From the NCBI GenBank assembly GCA_030549775.1, contig CM060180.1, forward strand, positions 26,927,590 through 26,991,589: a DNA stretch of 64,000 nucleotides, given 5' to 3'. How positions within the stretch are numbered: the stretch's first letter is position 1; each line of letters opens with the position of its first letter. Below, piece after piece: positions 39,719-51,700 of this stretch. The notes under the pieces were generated by a model. That model ran no database searches, was not told the origin of the DNA, and saw nothing but the letters and a program-made list of their open reading frames with translations. Position numbers and translations under genes: made by a program. Source of the stretch: Tamarix chinensis. Its lineage: Eukaryota; Streptophyta; Magnoliopsida; Caryophyllales; Tamaricaceae.

Positions 39719-42700
39719 TACTATTTGATTTTCATTCTGTATTTTAAATTTTTTATTGTTGTAGTTTTAAACATGATGAATTAGAACATTGATACGAAAA
39801 CCATATGCTTATGTGGTCCGATCTTGTATTCGATCCATATTTGTAGACATTCGAAAATTTGGATATCCAGTTTAGTGGGCAGGATTGGCCCCTAGTTTTT
39901 TCGCATTGCTTACATGTATTATAATGGTTAGTTATTTTATGCTTCATTTGCTAAATATATATGCACATTGATTACTTCTCTTAGCCCCTGTTTGGATATA
40001 ACACCATATACCCCTATGTTTTGGCAAAACTCACCCATCCTTTATGAAATTTGTGAAAAACAAGGATATATGTTGCAATCTCCCCCCCCCCCCAGGGGGA
40101 ATTAGTGTTATCATTTGTCCTATCCTTATTTTACATTTCTTATCTTGGCTTCCCTGCACTGTATAAAAAAATAACAAATAGTTCTAAGCTTTCTCTCTAG
40201 ATTGAATTTCTGAATAGGAGGGACACGTTCTTTGTTACTGACAGCATATTCTGATCATTGAGAAGCTCAACAATTTTATTTCTTTCTAATCCAGTTCTAA
40301 GACGGGACCTGTGTCTATAGTTTGATTAGCGATAATCTATCATGTGTACTTCATCAGTATTGGCTAAAGAGAAATATTAGTAAATCATCATGACTGCTGG
40401 GAGCCAAGTGCCATTTGAATATCAATTGTAGCTTGTGTGCGAAAAAAGCTTCTACTATATGTTTACCAACGCTGTCATTCTATTGAGATTATAAGGTCTT
40501 TCTCTTCATTCTGGTAGAAGATTATTAAACTCATGGCTTTCTCTCTGAATTTGCTAGAATGATAATGGGGCAGTGCCACTATTCTCCATTCCGCGGGGAC
40601 TTATAGCAGAAAACCCATATACGAGCCTTATCCTGTGTTCTTATTTACCATCTGCAATCACTGCAAGTAGCAGATCTGTTACATCATGGTGTCAACAACT
40701 CAGTATTGAGGTACGAGATTGATCCATCTTACTCTTATTGTTGCAAACTGCACCTGGATTTGCTTATAAGCACCATGCAAACAGAATTATTTTTTATTCC
40801 CTATCTGATCACCCTAAATCTTTTAACTTCAGCATCTGTTGGATGATAAAAAAGGAGTGTTGTTACATGAAGAAGAGGACCGTGTGGTCTGAACTAGTAG
40901 TGGAATATTTGGTGATTGAGACGCTGCTTAGATATCACAATAGGTGAACAATGTTACACAGGACAATGGTGTAAGGATCTTTTCCAATGGAGCATCAGTG
41001 AGTTTATGTGCCACCTTGTGGAGGGTCTGTAACTTTATTCTGGCCCAGCCCTAGGTCTAGGTCTCCTGAAAGTTCACGCCCTTCCAAGTTTACAAACACA
41101 CACACACACACACACACACACATTACAGGAAAAAATATGTCTAGCTCACTTGGTTAGGAAATAAGGCCTATAATTTTGTAGTCATGGGTTCAATACTTAT
41201 GCTTTGCATTTATTTTTCCCTTGTTTTCATCCATGTATTAGTGTAAGTGTGTGTGTTTGTATACATGCCTAGCTTGATAGAGAGTTTTAATCTTGTGGTC
41301 ATGAGATCAATTCCTAAGGTGGATTATTTTCATCCCCTTTATCCATGTTACTAGTGTGTGAAGGCCTCTATGACATGTTTGCATAGGGCTCCAATATGGA
41401 GAAGAATCTGATTGGAGTCTTAGTTTTCTTTTGAAAGATTGGAAGTGCGGAAAATGTGAGAGCTGTGTTGAATTTGAAACTTGTGTTACAATCCACTCTT
41501 GAAATAACTTAATGAAAAAGGGCTTGGAATCGAGTCTCTTCGGGATACATGTTCATAAATAAATAAAAATAGATGTGTATAATAAATAAATACTTGAATA
41601 GTAACATACATGAACCTCATTAATACCTAATGAATGAACCTTGTTAATAATTAGTGCATGAATCTCATGCTATAATGTATCTAATTATTGCATGTATCAA
41701 TGATGCTAGATAGTTTTACTAAACCCCCACTAAACTTGTTTTAAGCATGCCCAAGTGGATATGCCTCTTTATGAATGCCTAAGTTTATGAGAACTAGTAG
41801 TTTTAAGATTTAGGCTATGTTCTTTTGGTCTAATCAGATAAAATTCACCGGGTTGTTTTTATTGTTGTTATTATTATTTTTGTCATTATTTTACTAATGT
41901 TAATGTCATAATTAATTACTTTTTTATTACTACTATTACTATTGTTCTTGTTATTATCATTACTATAATTATTATCATCAATTTATTATTAAAATCAAGA
42001 CATATTCGATAAGTTCTGAAAATAAGTTGAGAATATAGCCTTAATATTTCATTAGGATTAGTATCATTGTCTTTTTCATCTAATCTTATCTTTTAGAATT
42101 TTATCTTAATTTTATTATCTGGATGTCTCTTGAGATACCTTGAATTCATAGTCATCTAACTTCGGTTTGGGTTGGTTTAACTGTTGTTGAATGTTATGGC
42201 CACCACTATAGTCAAAAAATTAAACACCATCAATTATGTTTTGATTTTGATGGTGCTCTGAATGTTCATTAGTTATATTAGTGACACAAATTGCATTAGT
42301 TACATCAGTGACGCTTTAATGATTGAATGACCAACATTAAAATATAATTAAGTTTGCAGTATACATCAGTTTTAGATCTTGATTTTATTTATGTACCTAA
42401 CGGTTAGTTTTTTTAAGAGTTCTATATAAATTCCTTATTGATGTATTTTGTATTGCATCGCCTTAAAATCAATCTCTCTCAGACTGTGGACGTAGCTAAC
42501 ACAACATTAGTGAACAATGTAAATCTCCTTGTTCAATCTTTAATTTTCTGCAATTTTTCTTGGATTGGTTACAACAATGTCAAAGAATTTATGGCTTGCC
42601 TTGACAAAAATGAGTGCATAACGGAAGTGTGTTTTTGTCAAATTTGGGAATGAGATCACAGAGCTTACCGCCTTTCATAGAAATCAGATGAAGCTGCAAG

Positions 42701-45700
42701 GTTATGAGGTACTCTAGCCTACTTCAGTTGCGACTGCTGCGACATACGTTAAAAGTCTATTCTTATTTTTTTATGCCTGAATTTAAAACCTTATTTTTTT
42801 ATGCCTGAATTTAAAACCAGTAGTTTGTGGATTTTCTATTTCACTAGGGTTTATTCATATTATCTTTTATTATTCAATCTTATGGTTTGTTTTTTATTTC
42901 ATTCAATTTTATTCAGTTAGTTTGTGTGTCTCTAAATAGGCATATGTATATGTATTTCTTATTACTGCTATGTTATGATTTTAAGTTGACTAGGAAAGTA
43001 GAAATTTTGTGTAATAAATCTAGGGGTCGTGTGATAAATGCTTGAGTTTGTCCGCATTACATGCACAAAAGGCAGACTGAAGGAATGAGTGGAGAGGTGT
43101 CGAACAGGAAGCAATATTTAACGTTAATAATTGATGGATTTTACATCTAACTAGACTTTGATGGACTTTCCTCAATTATTGAATCTTGGAAAGATCAATT
43201 TTCACTGTAATGGACTATGAGATCTACTGGAAATGACCTGGTCTAAAATTTTTTGGCAAGTTAGTTGAATTTTTTTTTTTTTTTTAGCCATAGCTAACTA
43301 AATTTCCTATGTGATATTTTCAACATCGGTTATGTTGCATATGTACGATCAGCTTGGATTGCTTTATTCTCAGTGGTCATATTATTTTTGATGAGATGGG
43401 TTGATCAGGAATTTAATGTTTGGCTAGAGCCTAAAGGTATCCATGTTATGATACCTGCTCGGGGGTTTATGGTTTATTCGCTACACTAAATTATGCAAGG
43501 GATTAAGGTAAGGATGGATTTACTTGTTTTCCTGACTTTTCTATGCTTCTATTTGCCAAGTTGCATGGGGGCTAAATTGATAGACTGACAGATTTAGGAC
43601 ATTTCTGAGAAAAGCTACCTTTATTTTGTAACATCCCTATGTTTAAAGCAAGATGCATTCCTTAGATTGAGGACGACAACTGCACAATATGATATGTCCC
43701 CTAAGAAACAGGAAATAAAATAACCTTGTGAATTTATCTGTCCTAATTACGCTAAATTGTATGAGCCTCTTGTAGACTGTAATGCCATAATCAGAAGCAT
43801 GAAATCAACCACAGAAGAGCTGGATAGATCTGGCAGCGAAAGAACTGATTGTAATTTTTGAAATGCATAATCTGACTTCTTGGTCCTATCAGAAGAATTC
43901 TGCCTTAGCATGGCTGTCAAAGGAGCTGCAATAATACCATAATATTTGATGAACTTGCAGTACCTTGGTAATCCAAGAATCTCAACCAAGGATTGTGACT
44001 GGTTTATGTCAACTTTGAGGGGCATTCATTTTTCCCTCTTGCAGCCATTTCAGCTGGAATCACATGACCCAGCTATGTGACATAAGATTGAGCAAACAAA
44101 CATCTATATTGTTTTGATACTAAATCTAGCCATAAATTCCTTGCTTGAGTGTGCATTTAATGTTATCCTTCCCGGTGTCTCCATTTGACCTCCCCCCAGA
44201 GTGTGTGAGTCTAATCATAGCCTTCCCAGTGTGTGCATTCAATTCTCGTTAATCAAACATTGAACCCCTGTTATTCTCAACTAAGGGACGCCTGAATAGG
44301 GAAGGCACGTAATTCCTTGCTAGAGCATTTCTTCTCTTGATTGTTCGATCTAAACTTTCTGCAAATGTGGATACCTGTAAATGAAACCGCTTGTTTTTGT
44401 ATCTTGTTTGAAAGTAATCCAATGATCATGGCTGGATAGTGGTGGCGGACTAGCTGGCAGTTTGAATAGGTGCTGTAGGAGCATCCATTTTCCATGATAT
44501 TAATTTAGTTGTTAAGTTCTCTAGGTTGGGGGGACATAAAAACCTCCTGTTAGTATATGATCCCAGGAGGTACCAAGGATCTTATTCAATCCTATTTCTT
44601 CACCCCCTTCTCTGTTATCTTATTCGGTTATCCCCCATTGATAACTGCCTTCATAACTTGACCCAATTTGTATTGGCATATGCATCAATAGGTCCCCAAA
44701 TTCTGTCAACTACTGAACACTATGCTATCTGCATTTTTTCTGACCCATAGACTGAAGTAACAAACCTGCCAATCTTCTTTTGTAAACCCTGCAGCTTGAT
44801 CTCAATATCCCTGGTTTAAATGGCCAATTAAAGACCCATTTAAGTGGTCCCAGTGTGTGAATCTATTTGAGTTAGAGGACAGCGTCAAATCTGCCAAGAG
44901 GCAAAACATGCAAATCGGCAGAGGAATTGGGACTCTAAGCTCAATTGGTACCCTTTGCAACTTCCAATATTCTGAAGTTTGTCCCATTGGTCGCTAACCT
45001 GCAACCCATCCTGTTTTTCCCATAGCCGATTGAGTTGAGAAATTGAAATTGTGTGGACTATGAGAATCATTGAGAACCATCAAAGGCATGTCCATACAGA
45101 CAGCTTGTACTTGCATTGCTTCAGTGGGATGAGGAAAAGGTAAACATAGAAGAATGAGAGTACCTGGTTTCCAATGCTCTAATTGATCTATGCTTTCATC
45201 TAACTCTTGCAAGCTAAAACAACTTCGTACATTTATATGGACTCCTTACTACTTGATCTATGCCTACAACCCACGTCTTTTCTATTTTTCTTGAGACAAA
45301 TCAAAAATCATGAATCAGAAATTGGAGAAGCTTGTGGCCTCATCATTCGATGCATTGGATATAATGACCGAAAGTAACGATTTAGGCTCTATGAACAACC
45401 ATAATGAAAAATATAAATATTATCCTGGAATTTATTTTAACAATTTGTACATTTCTTATGGAACTAATAAAGTTAACCTTAATATTATATTTCTACTCTT
45501 CATTTATATTTTTCACTATGGTTGTTCATAGAGTCATTAATGCATACAATCAAACATAAAAAATAAGGATAAAAGTAGAAGTTAAGTTTTGAATTTTCTA
45601 CAATGACTTCTTTTTTTAAAAATAAAATTCAATCTTAAAATGAATTTCTTTTAGTACTTATAATAAATATTTTCGTATTATTGATAAAAAAATTATACTT

Positions 45701-48700
45701 CCTCCATATCACTCTATTTGCATATTATAACTTTTTAAGTCATTCCAAAATGTTTGAAGGTTTCTATTTATGTTACATTTACTTTTTAAGGTTTTTAGGC
45801 ATTTCTTAGAAAAAAAAAAACTCATTAAGTTAGATAAGGAATATAACTATAAAATTGATGATGTGTTGTTGCAATTAATGCCAACTTGGTTATTTTCTTA
45901 ATTTTGATGATTTTCAAACCTTTATAGATATAGTGGGATGTAAGGAGTAATAATATTGGGGTTCATTTCAATTAACAAAATTAGTTCCTCCATCAGTTGT
46001 GGTATGTTCTTTGCTCTTGTTACTTACGCATAAATTAGGAAATTCTAGTCGAAAATTGATTGATAGAAGCGCCTCATGACTAACAAAGTTGGTGCAATTA
46101 TTGTATTAATAAACTAAATACCAAAGTTGGTGCAATTATTGTATTAATAAACTAAATACTTGCTTCGTCCTACAAAAATGGTCTTAGATTTAGTTTTCTA
46201 TATTGTTTTGATGAATCATAAATAACGAGATTATATGATAAGGATTTAAAAATAGCAAGTAAAGCAAACGATCTAAAGTAATAATGTAGAAATAATATTA
46301 ATTACCAAATGGTATCTAAGTGTTACTACTCTTTATAGTATTTTTAATTATATAATTGATTGATTTTATTTTACAATTATATGTTGATTGTTAATGTATG
46401 ATATATCTCTTAATTTTTTAAAGTTTTTTAGTGCAATAACTATGCTAATTTTGTTAGTCGACGGTCGCTTCTTTATTGATTTCACAATTATATGTTATTC
46501 TTTGATAAATTTCTTAATTACTCCTTTTGTCACATAAATATGGTCCTAGATTCTATTTTCACACAGAAGAAGAAATGTGATTTAATGCCATTATAAAAGT
46601 AAATACGTACATGATTTAATGTCGCATTCAACTAAATACACACACACACACAAAAAAAAAAAAAAAACCTTATACAATTCACTTTTATTACAAAGATATC
46701 TTTTATTAATCAAACTCGACCAACTCCATCCATATGTCTAAAATTATCATTATACATCTATTTATTTTAGTTGAAATAAGTTACCAACCACTATTATTAC
46801 TTCGGTCACATTCATATACAATTATTTTGTGGCTACCAAACACTATCTTATTGTTACTTCAAATTAGATTTAGATTATGTATTATATTACCCAAATGTTA
46901 CCTTAATGACAGTCCATTATACAATCAAATTTTCATTCTTAAGATTCAAATCAACAAAGAAAATTTTGATGCATTTACAAATTGACATTTTGCAAACATA
47001 TGCCATCTAATTTAAGCAAAATTGGATCATAGATTGATTAGCTAAAAGATTAATTAAACATTGGTAGTAGCCTAACTCATTCACAAGAGCAAATGATGCA
47101 CTGTGGGGGTGAGATAAAGTGTTAGTGGGAAAAAGAATGACAAGATGAGTGCTAGCCGAAAGGGAAAGAGTAAATTCAAGGTCTTGAAGTGCACCCTTTT
47201 GCTTAAGACGTTAAGATCGGTCACTCCATATCTTCCTATCAAGGTTATCTTGTTGGTAAGATTTAGAAAGGCCAGCATCTTAGAATCTTCCTAAACTTGA
47301 GCCTTTGCCCTCCTGACTTGTATTGCATCATCGTCAAATGCAGAACTGAGGGTTTCTGATGTGTTGATGGGGGACTGGAATGCTGCTGAGGCCTGCTTTT
47401 CATAATTTTCCGTTCCTGGCTCCTATTTGTTTTTGCCTTCATTATTGTTTTGTTCTGTGTTCCTTTTTTCTTCTTTTATTTTTGGTGGGTTAGTGCATAC
47501 GCAGGGGTGGAGATTTGGGGTCTGGGAAAATTCAGTTATGGCACTTGGGCTGTGCTTGTACCGATACATTTGCTCATTTACCTGGCAGTACTTCTCTCTC
47601 ATTGCCTAATAATGTTTCCTCGATTGTTTGACACCAAAAGGCTCCTGCTTTTTTAAGCTCTTCAATTTTTTTGGCTGGATTTCTTTGATGATCGAGTTTG
47701 GCTTCCCCTTATAAGACTGGTTTGAATGGGGCATGGGAGGCACACATCATTGATCTTACTGTTCTATGAAGTGTTACCTGACTGCCCACCTTTTGCAGTG
47801 GCTCACAGCAGTAGAGCTTGGACTTCTAAAGGGTCGTCATCCGCTTCTACCAGATGTGGATGTGACTATCAACCCTTCTAATGGTCTAGCTTTGGTGGAG
47901 GGACGAACATCTGAGACAATTGGTGTCAATGTCTCAAACTTCTCCCAGCCTGAGAGCTCTAAAAGATTACGTTTAGATCCTATGAAAGACATGCCCGAGG
48001 AACATGATTCTGCTGCTTCTACAAGTGTATCACCTGCTCAAGGTTCAAACAGTAATTTGGAACCTGATGACCGGGATTTAAAACTATTGAATGGTTCATT
48101 AGCACAAAGTAATTATCTTGGTGTGGAATCAGATGATGTAGCAGATTCAGAAGACATTGATAAGGGACAAGTACTGCAGACAGCTCAAGTTGTCATGAAC
48201 ATGGTTGACGTTGCAATGCCTGGTACACTACAAGAAGAGGAGAAAAAAAAGGTAACTTCTAGAAGTTAAAGTGCGTGGATTTCAACTGTACTTGGCAAGA
48301 ATGCTGTTTTCAGATCCAAATAATTGTTTCTGGTTTTTGTACCTTTTTATGTCTTATTTGACCATAGGACTTCAATAATTTATTTCTTCTCTAATGGATA
48401 CTTCCTTAGCGGACATCTTGTGCCTGACTTATTGTGATCACTTTGTCTGCCATCATTTGATGGGCAATTACATTCTGCATGAATTTGATTACTCTTGCAA
48501 ATTAGCATCTATAATTGGCTAGTATGCTGGGTGGTCAGATGCGGTAGACCATATAAGCGAGTTTAAACACCTTGTTTGAGCTCCTTATTGCTCAAACCAT
48601 TTTTACTCAGGAAAGGCAAGAGATTGGAAAGGAGCACAATATGCCTTCAGGATATAAATGACTGAATACCTTATCTATCGCCTCTTTTCTTATTCGGATA

Positions 48701-51700
48701 TTTCCTTCATTCTTACAAGTTAGAAAGTATCAATATCACTAATTAGGCCATAGGATTACAACCGAGGAGGGTATGGTGACTGGATCTTTATAGTGGTGAT
48801 AACATTCCAAAGCTAAGGGATCACCTTGATTTGGTTCATTTCAAATCCTTAACTACTGATATTTATCAATGGTCTTTCTATTTGGTATTTATAATCGATA
48901 ATATTCTTGATGTATGTCTGACAACAAGATTGGTGTTAATTAATCAGGTTCTAGATGCTGTTGGTCAAGGTGAGACAATTGTTAAGGCTTTACAAGATGC
49001 TGTTCCTGAAGATGTCCGTGGAAAATTAACAGCTTCTGTATCTGAGATTCTTCATGTTCAAGGAAAGAGTTTGAATTTTGATGGACTTGCCAGGATTGGT
49101 CAGATGTCCAATGTTTCCTCTAAGTTAAAATTTAAGGTTGAAGAGAAAGTTGGAAAGCACGAAAAAAGAACTGCAAATGATGTGGGAAATGATCATGTGG
49201 ACGGAGAAGCTACTGCCAACACGTCTTCTAGTGACAATGATAATAATCAGATGCAAGAAAAATCACCAAGATCTTTGGATCCCAGCAACTCTCGACCATT
49301 AAACAATCATGGAGATGATGTTGCTGCAATGAAAAAGGGTGTAAATGAGTCGTTAAACATTCTTGATAGTAATGATTCAGCAAAGGAAAATGTTCCTCAA
49401 CAGTCCAACGAAGATTCTTCTGAAACAAGTCTCAAGACTATAGTTTCCAGTCAAAATGAAAATCCACGCAGATATGAGGAAGCTAGTGTCATTCTGGGTA
49501 TTGAGCACGAGGATGGTCTAACAGGTCCACTAGGCATTAAAGATGAGAGTAATGTGTTAGGAAGAGATGGAAGGCAGAAGGATTCTTCAAGTTTCAAGCT
49601 CGGTAAGAGGCACGGGGATGGCGACGCTAGTCAGTTGGGCGATAAAGATGAGAGTAATATGTTGGGAAGAGAAGAAAAGCAGCCGGATTCATCAGGTTTG
49701 AAGCAGGATACTAAGCAAGAGGATGGGGAAACAGGTCAGCTTGACATGACTAACATGTCCGGAAGAGATGAAAGGCGACAGGATTCTTCAGGTCTCAAGC
49801 TGGACTTGAAGCACGAGGATGGAGCAATTGGTCACCTGGATGTTGAAGGTGAATTTAATGTGTTAGATAAAGAAGGAAAGTGTCAGGATTCTTCAGAAGA
49901 TCAGAACAAAGCAAACTCACCTACCTGTTGGGGTGAAGTTGTATCTCATCCCAACACTTCTGATGCTCAAGGATCTGAAAAGGCCGAAGATGGTCGAAAC
50001 AAGGATGGAAAAAACCTGCAACCTATTCCTGATCAGAATAACCCTGCTCCTGACATTAAAGCCCCTAGCTTCAGTGTTTCACAGGCATTCGATGCCTTGA
50101 CTGGACTGGATGACTCGACTCAAGTGGCTGTTAACAGTGTATTTGGTGTCATTGAAAATATGATTGATCAGTTGGAGGAGGCAAAAAAGGATGGAAAGTT
50201 AACCGATGAAGAGAGTAATGCTAATAATGATATCAGCAGCAATGGCACTGACAAACATTCAGTCAGTATTGAGCATCAATTTGAGGAGCCAAAATATGGT
50301 GAGCCTAACTTAGTTTGATTAAGCAAAATTTTGATTCTAAATAGGGCTGCCATTGTGGTCTTACCATTGACAGCTTGATGCAGGAAAAGATTTTGAAGGG
50401 CTGTGGCCTCCTGGCATTACGTCAATTGAGACAGACAATGACGGTGGTGCTTCGGGAGACGATGAAAATGCAATTTCCCATCAAGAGAATAATCATCAGA
50501 GTGAAAACATTGTGGTTGGCAATCTATTCCCTAAAATTTCTTCTGGACAAAGAAACATATGCAATCTTCCTATATACTTAACCTCAAATGCGCATGCTGA
50601 AGGTTTCCATAACGAGTACCTTCACAAATATATACTTTCGAAGGAGCAAACAGCTAAACCTTTGGATTTGGATGCAACTGCTGCTCTTTTTCTTGATTAC
50701 ATTCCAGAAGAAGGGCAATGGAAGCTGATGGACCATCCAAGGAGCCCTGCTCATATCAGTGGCATTGAAAATAATGAGTGTCTGAACACAATGGATGGTG
50801 CTGGTTTGCTTAAGGAAAAAAATTTCGAGGAGAATATTATTGAGCCCTCATATGTCATATTTGATTCAGAAAGACCGAAGGAACTGGTTGAAGAATTTGA
50901 GACGGTGGAAAACCTTAAGAGCCAAGTTGTGAGTGACAGCAATGAATGGCATGCATTGGCACATGTTAAAAATGTTGTAATGGAGTCATTGAAGCTTGAA
51001 GTAGGTCGCAGGATTGGTGCAGAAGATATTAAGGAGATGGATGATGCTATTGAAAATGACATAGAAGCTGTGGCAAATGCTATCTGCTCTGCTATTAGGC
51101 ATGATGAAGAGCACACTTGGCATTATATCAACTCCAATGTTGATCAAAGTATAAAAGAATCAAGTAGATTTCAGAGTGAACAGATTGTGGAGGCCATTTC
51201 TTCTGTGGTTAAGGACAAAGCATACTTGAGAAGGGTGTTGCCAATAGGGGTCATTGTAGGTTCCTGTTTAGCTTCCTTGAGAAAATACTTTGATGTGTCT
51301 GCTCGTCTTGGTAATGATGGGGCTGCAGTAGTAAGCCTTAAGGGAAAGGACATCAACTGGTCAAAACCTAAGGCTCAACCTTTTGAGGCAGAGATCACTG
51401 AGAATCCTGCTCTTATAGGTGCTCAGAATACTGTGCCTGAGGTACAATCAGATGCAGGTATAGACAATGAAGACAAGGCCCCAGTTGGGCTGGATAGAGA
51501 AAAAAAACCTCCAGTGAGGGCTATAAATAGGGATACTGTCATGGTTGGTGCTGTTACAGCTGCACTTGGTGCATCTGCCTTTATAACACAACAGCAGGTA
51601 CTTTTTAATTGCTTTCAAGAGATTCCATTTCCAGTTGTTTGGTGTTACAAATTTAACAGTAGAAAATTGAACCTTATGAATAATGGTGTAAGATGACTGC

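Larger units (their letters stand above)
36085..40557 (+). other. Intron 3 (4.5 kb)
   Basis: It holds an ATCGTCGATAAAT/ATATTGGCTGATA-rich repeat patch (38,930-39,090), a possible SINE followed by an (AT)16 run (39,600-39,715) and a C-tract at 40,082-40,093. ORFs at 36747, 37379, 37563 and 38501 show no recognisable family. Confidence 0.7.
40711..47798 (+). other. Intron 4 (7.1 kb)
   Basis: The longest intron. It carries an (AC)n run, a tandem SINE-like pair, a Tourist-like MITE (41813-42040), two small tandem duplications, an antisense gypsy pol relic, a second Tourist-like MITE (45385-45536) and a Stowaway-like MITE (45698-45947). No additional exon of the gene is required, because exons 4 and 5 join in phase 0 and match the family sequence. 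Confidence 0.85.

Noticed and set aside
47427..47656. Overlapping ORFs with hydrophobic runs just before exon 5
   Set aside because: T-rich intron sequence. The conserved protein resumes exactly at the TTTTGCAG acceptor at 47799.
48831..48947. In-frame extension upstream of exon 6
   Set aside because: A TTAATTAATCAG acceptor at 48947 gives a phase-0 join to exon 5 and family-like sequence. The extension would have to be intronic.
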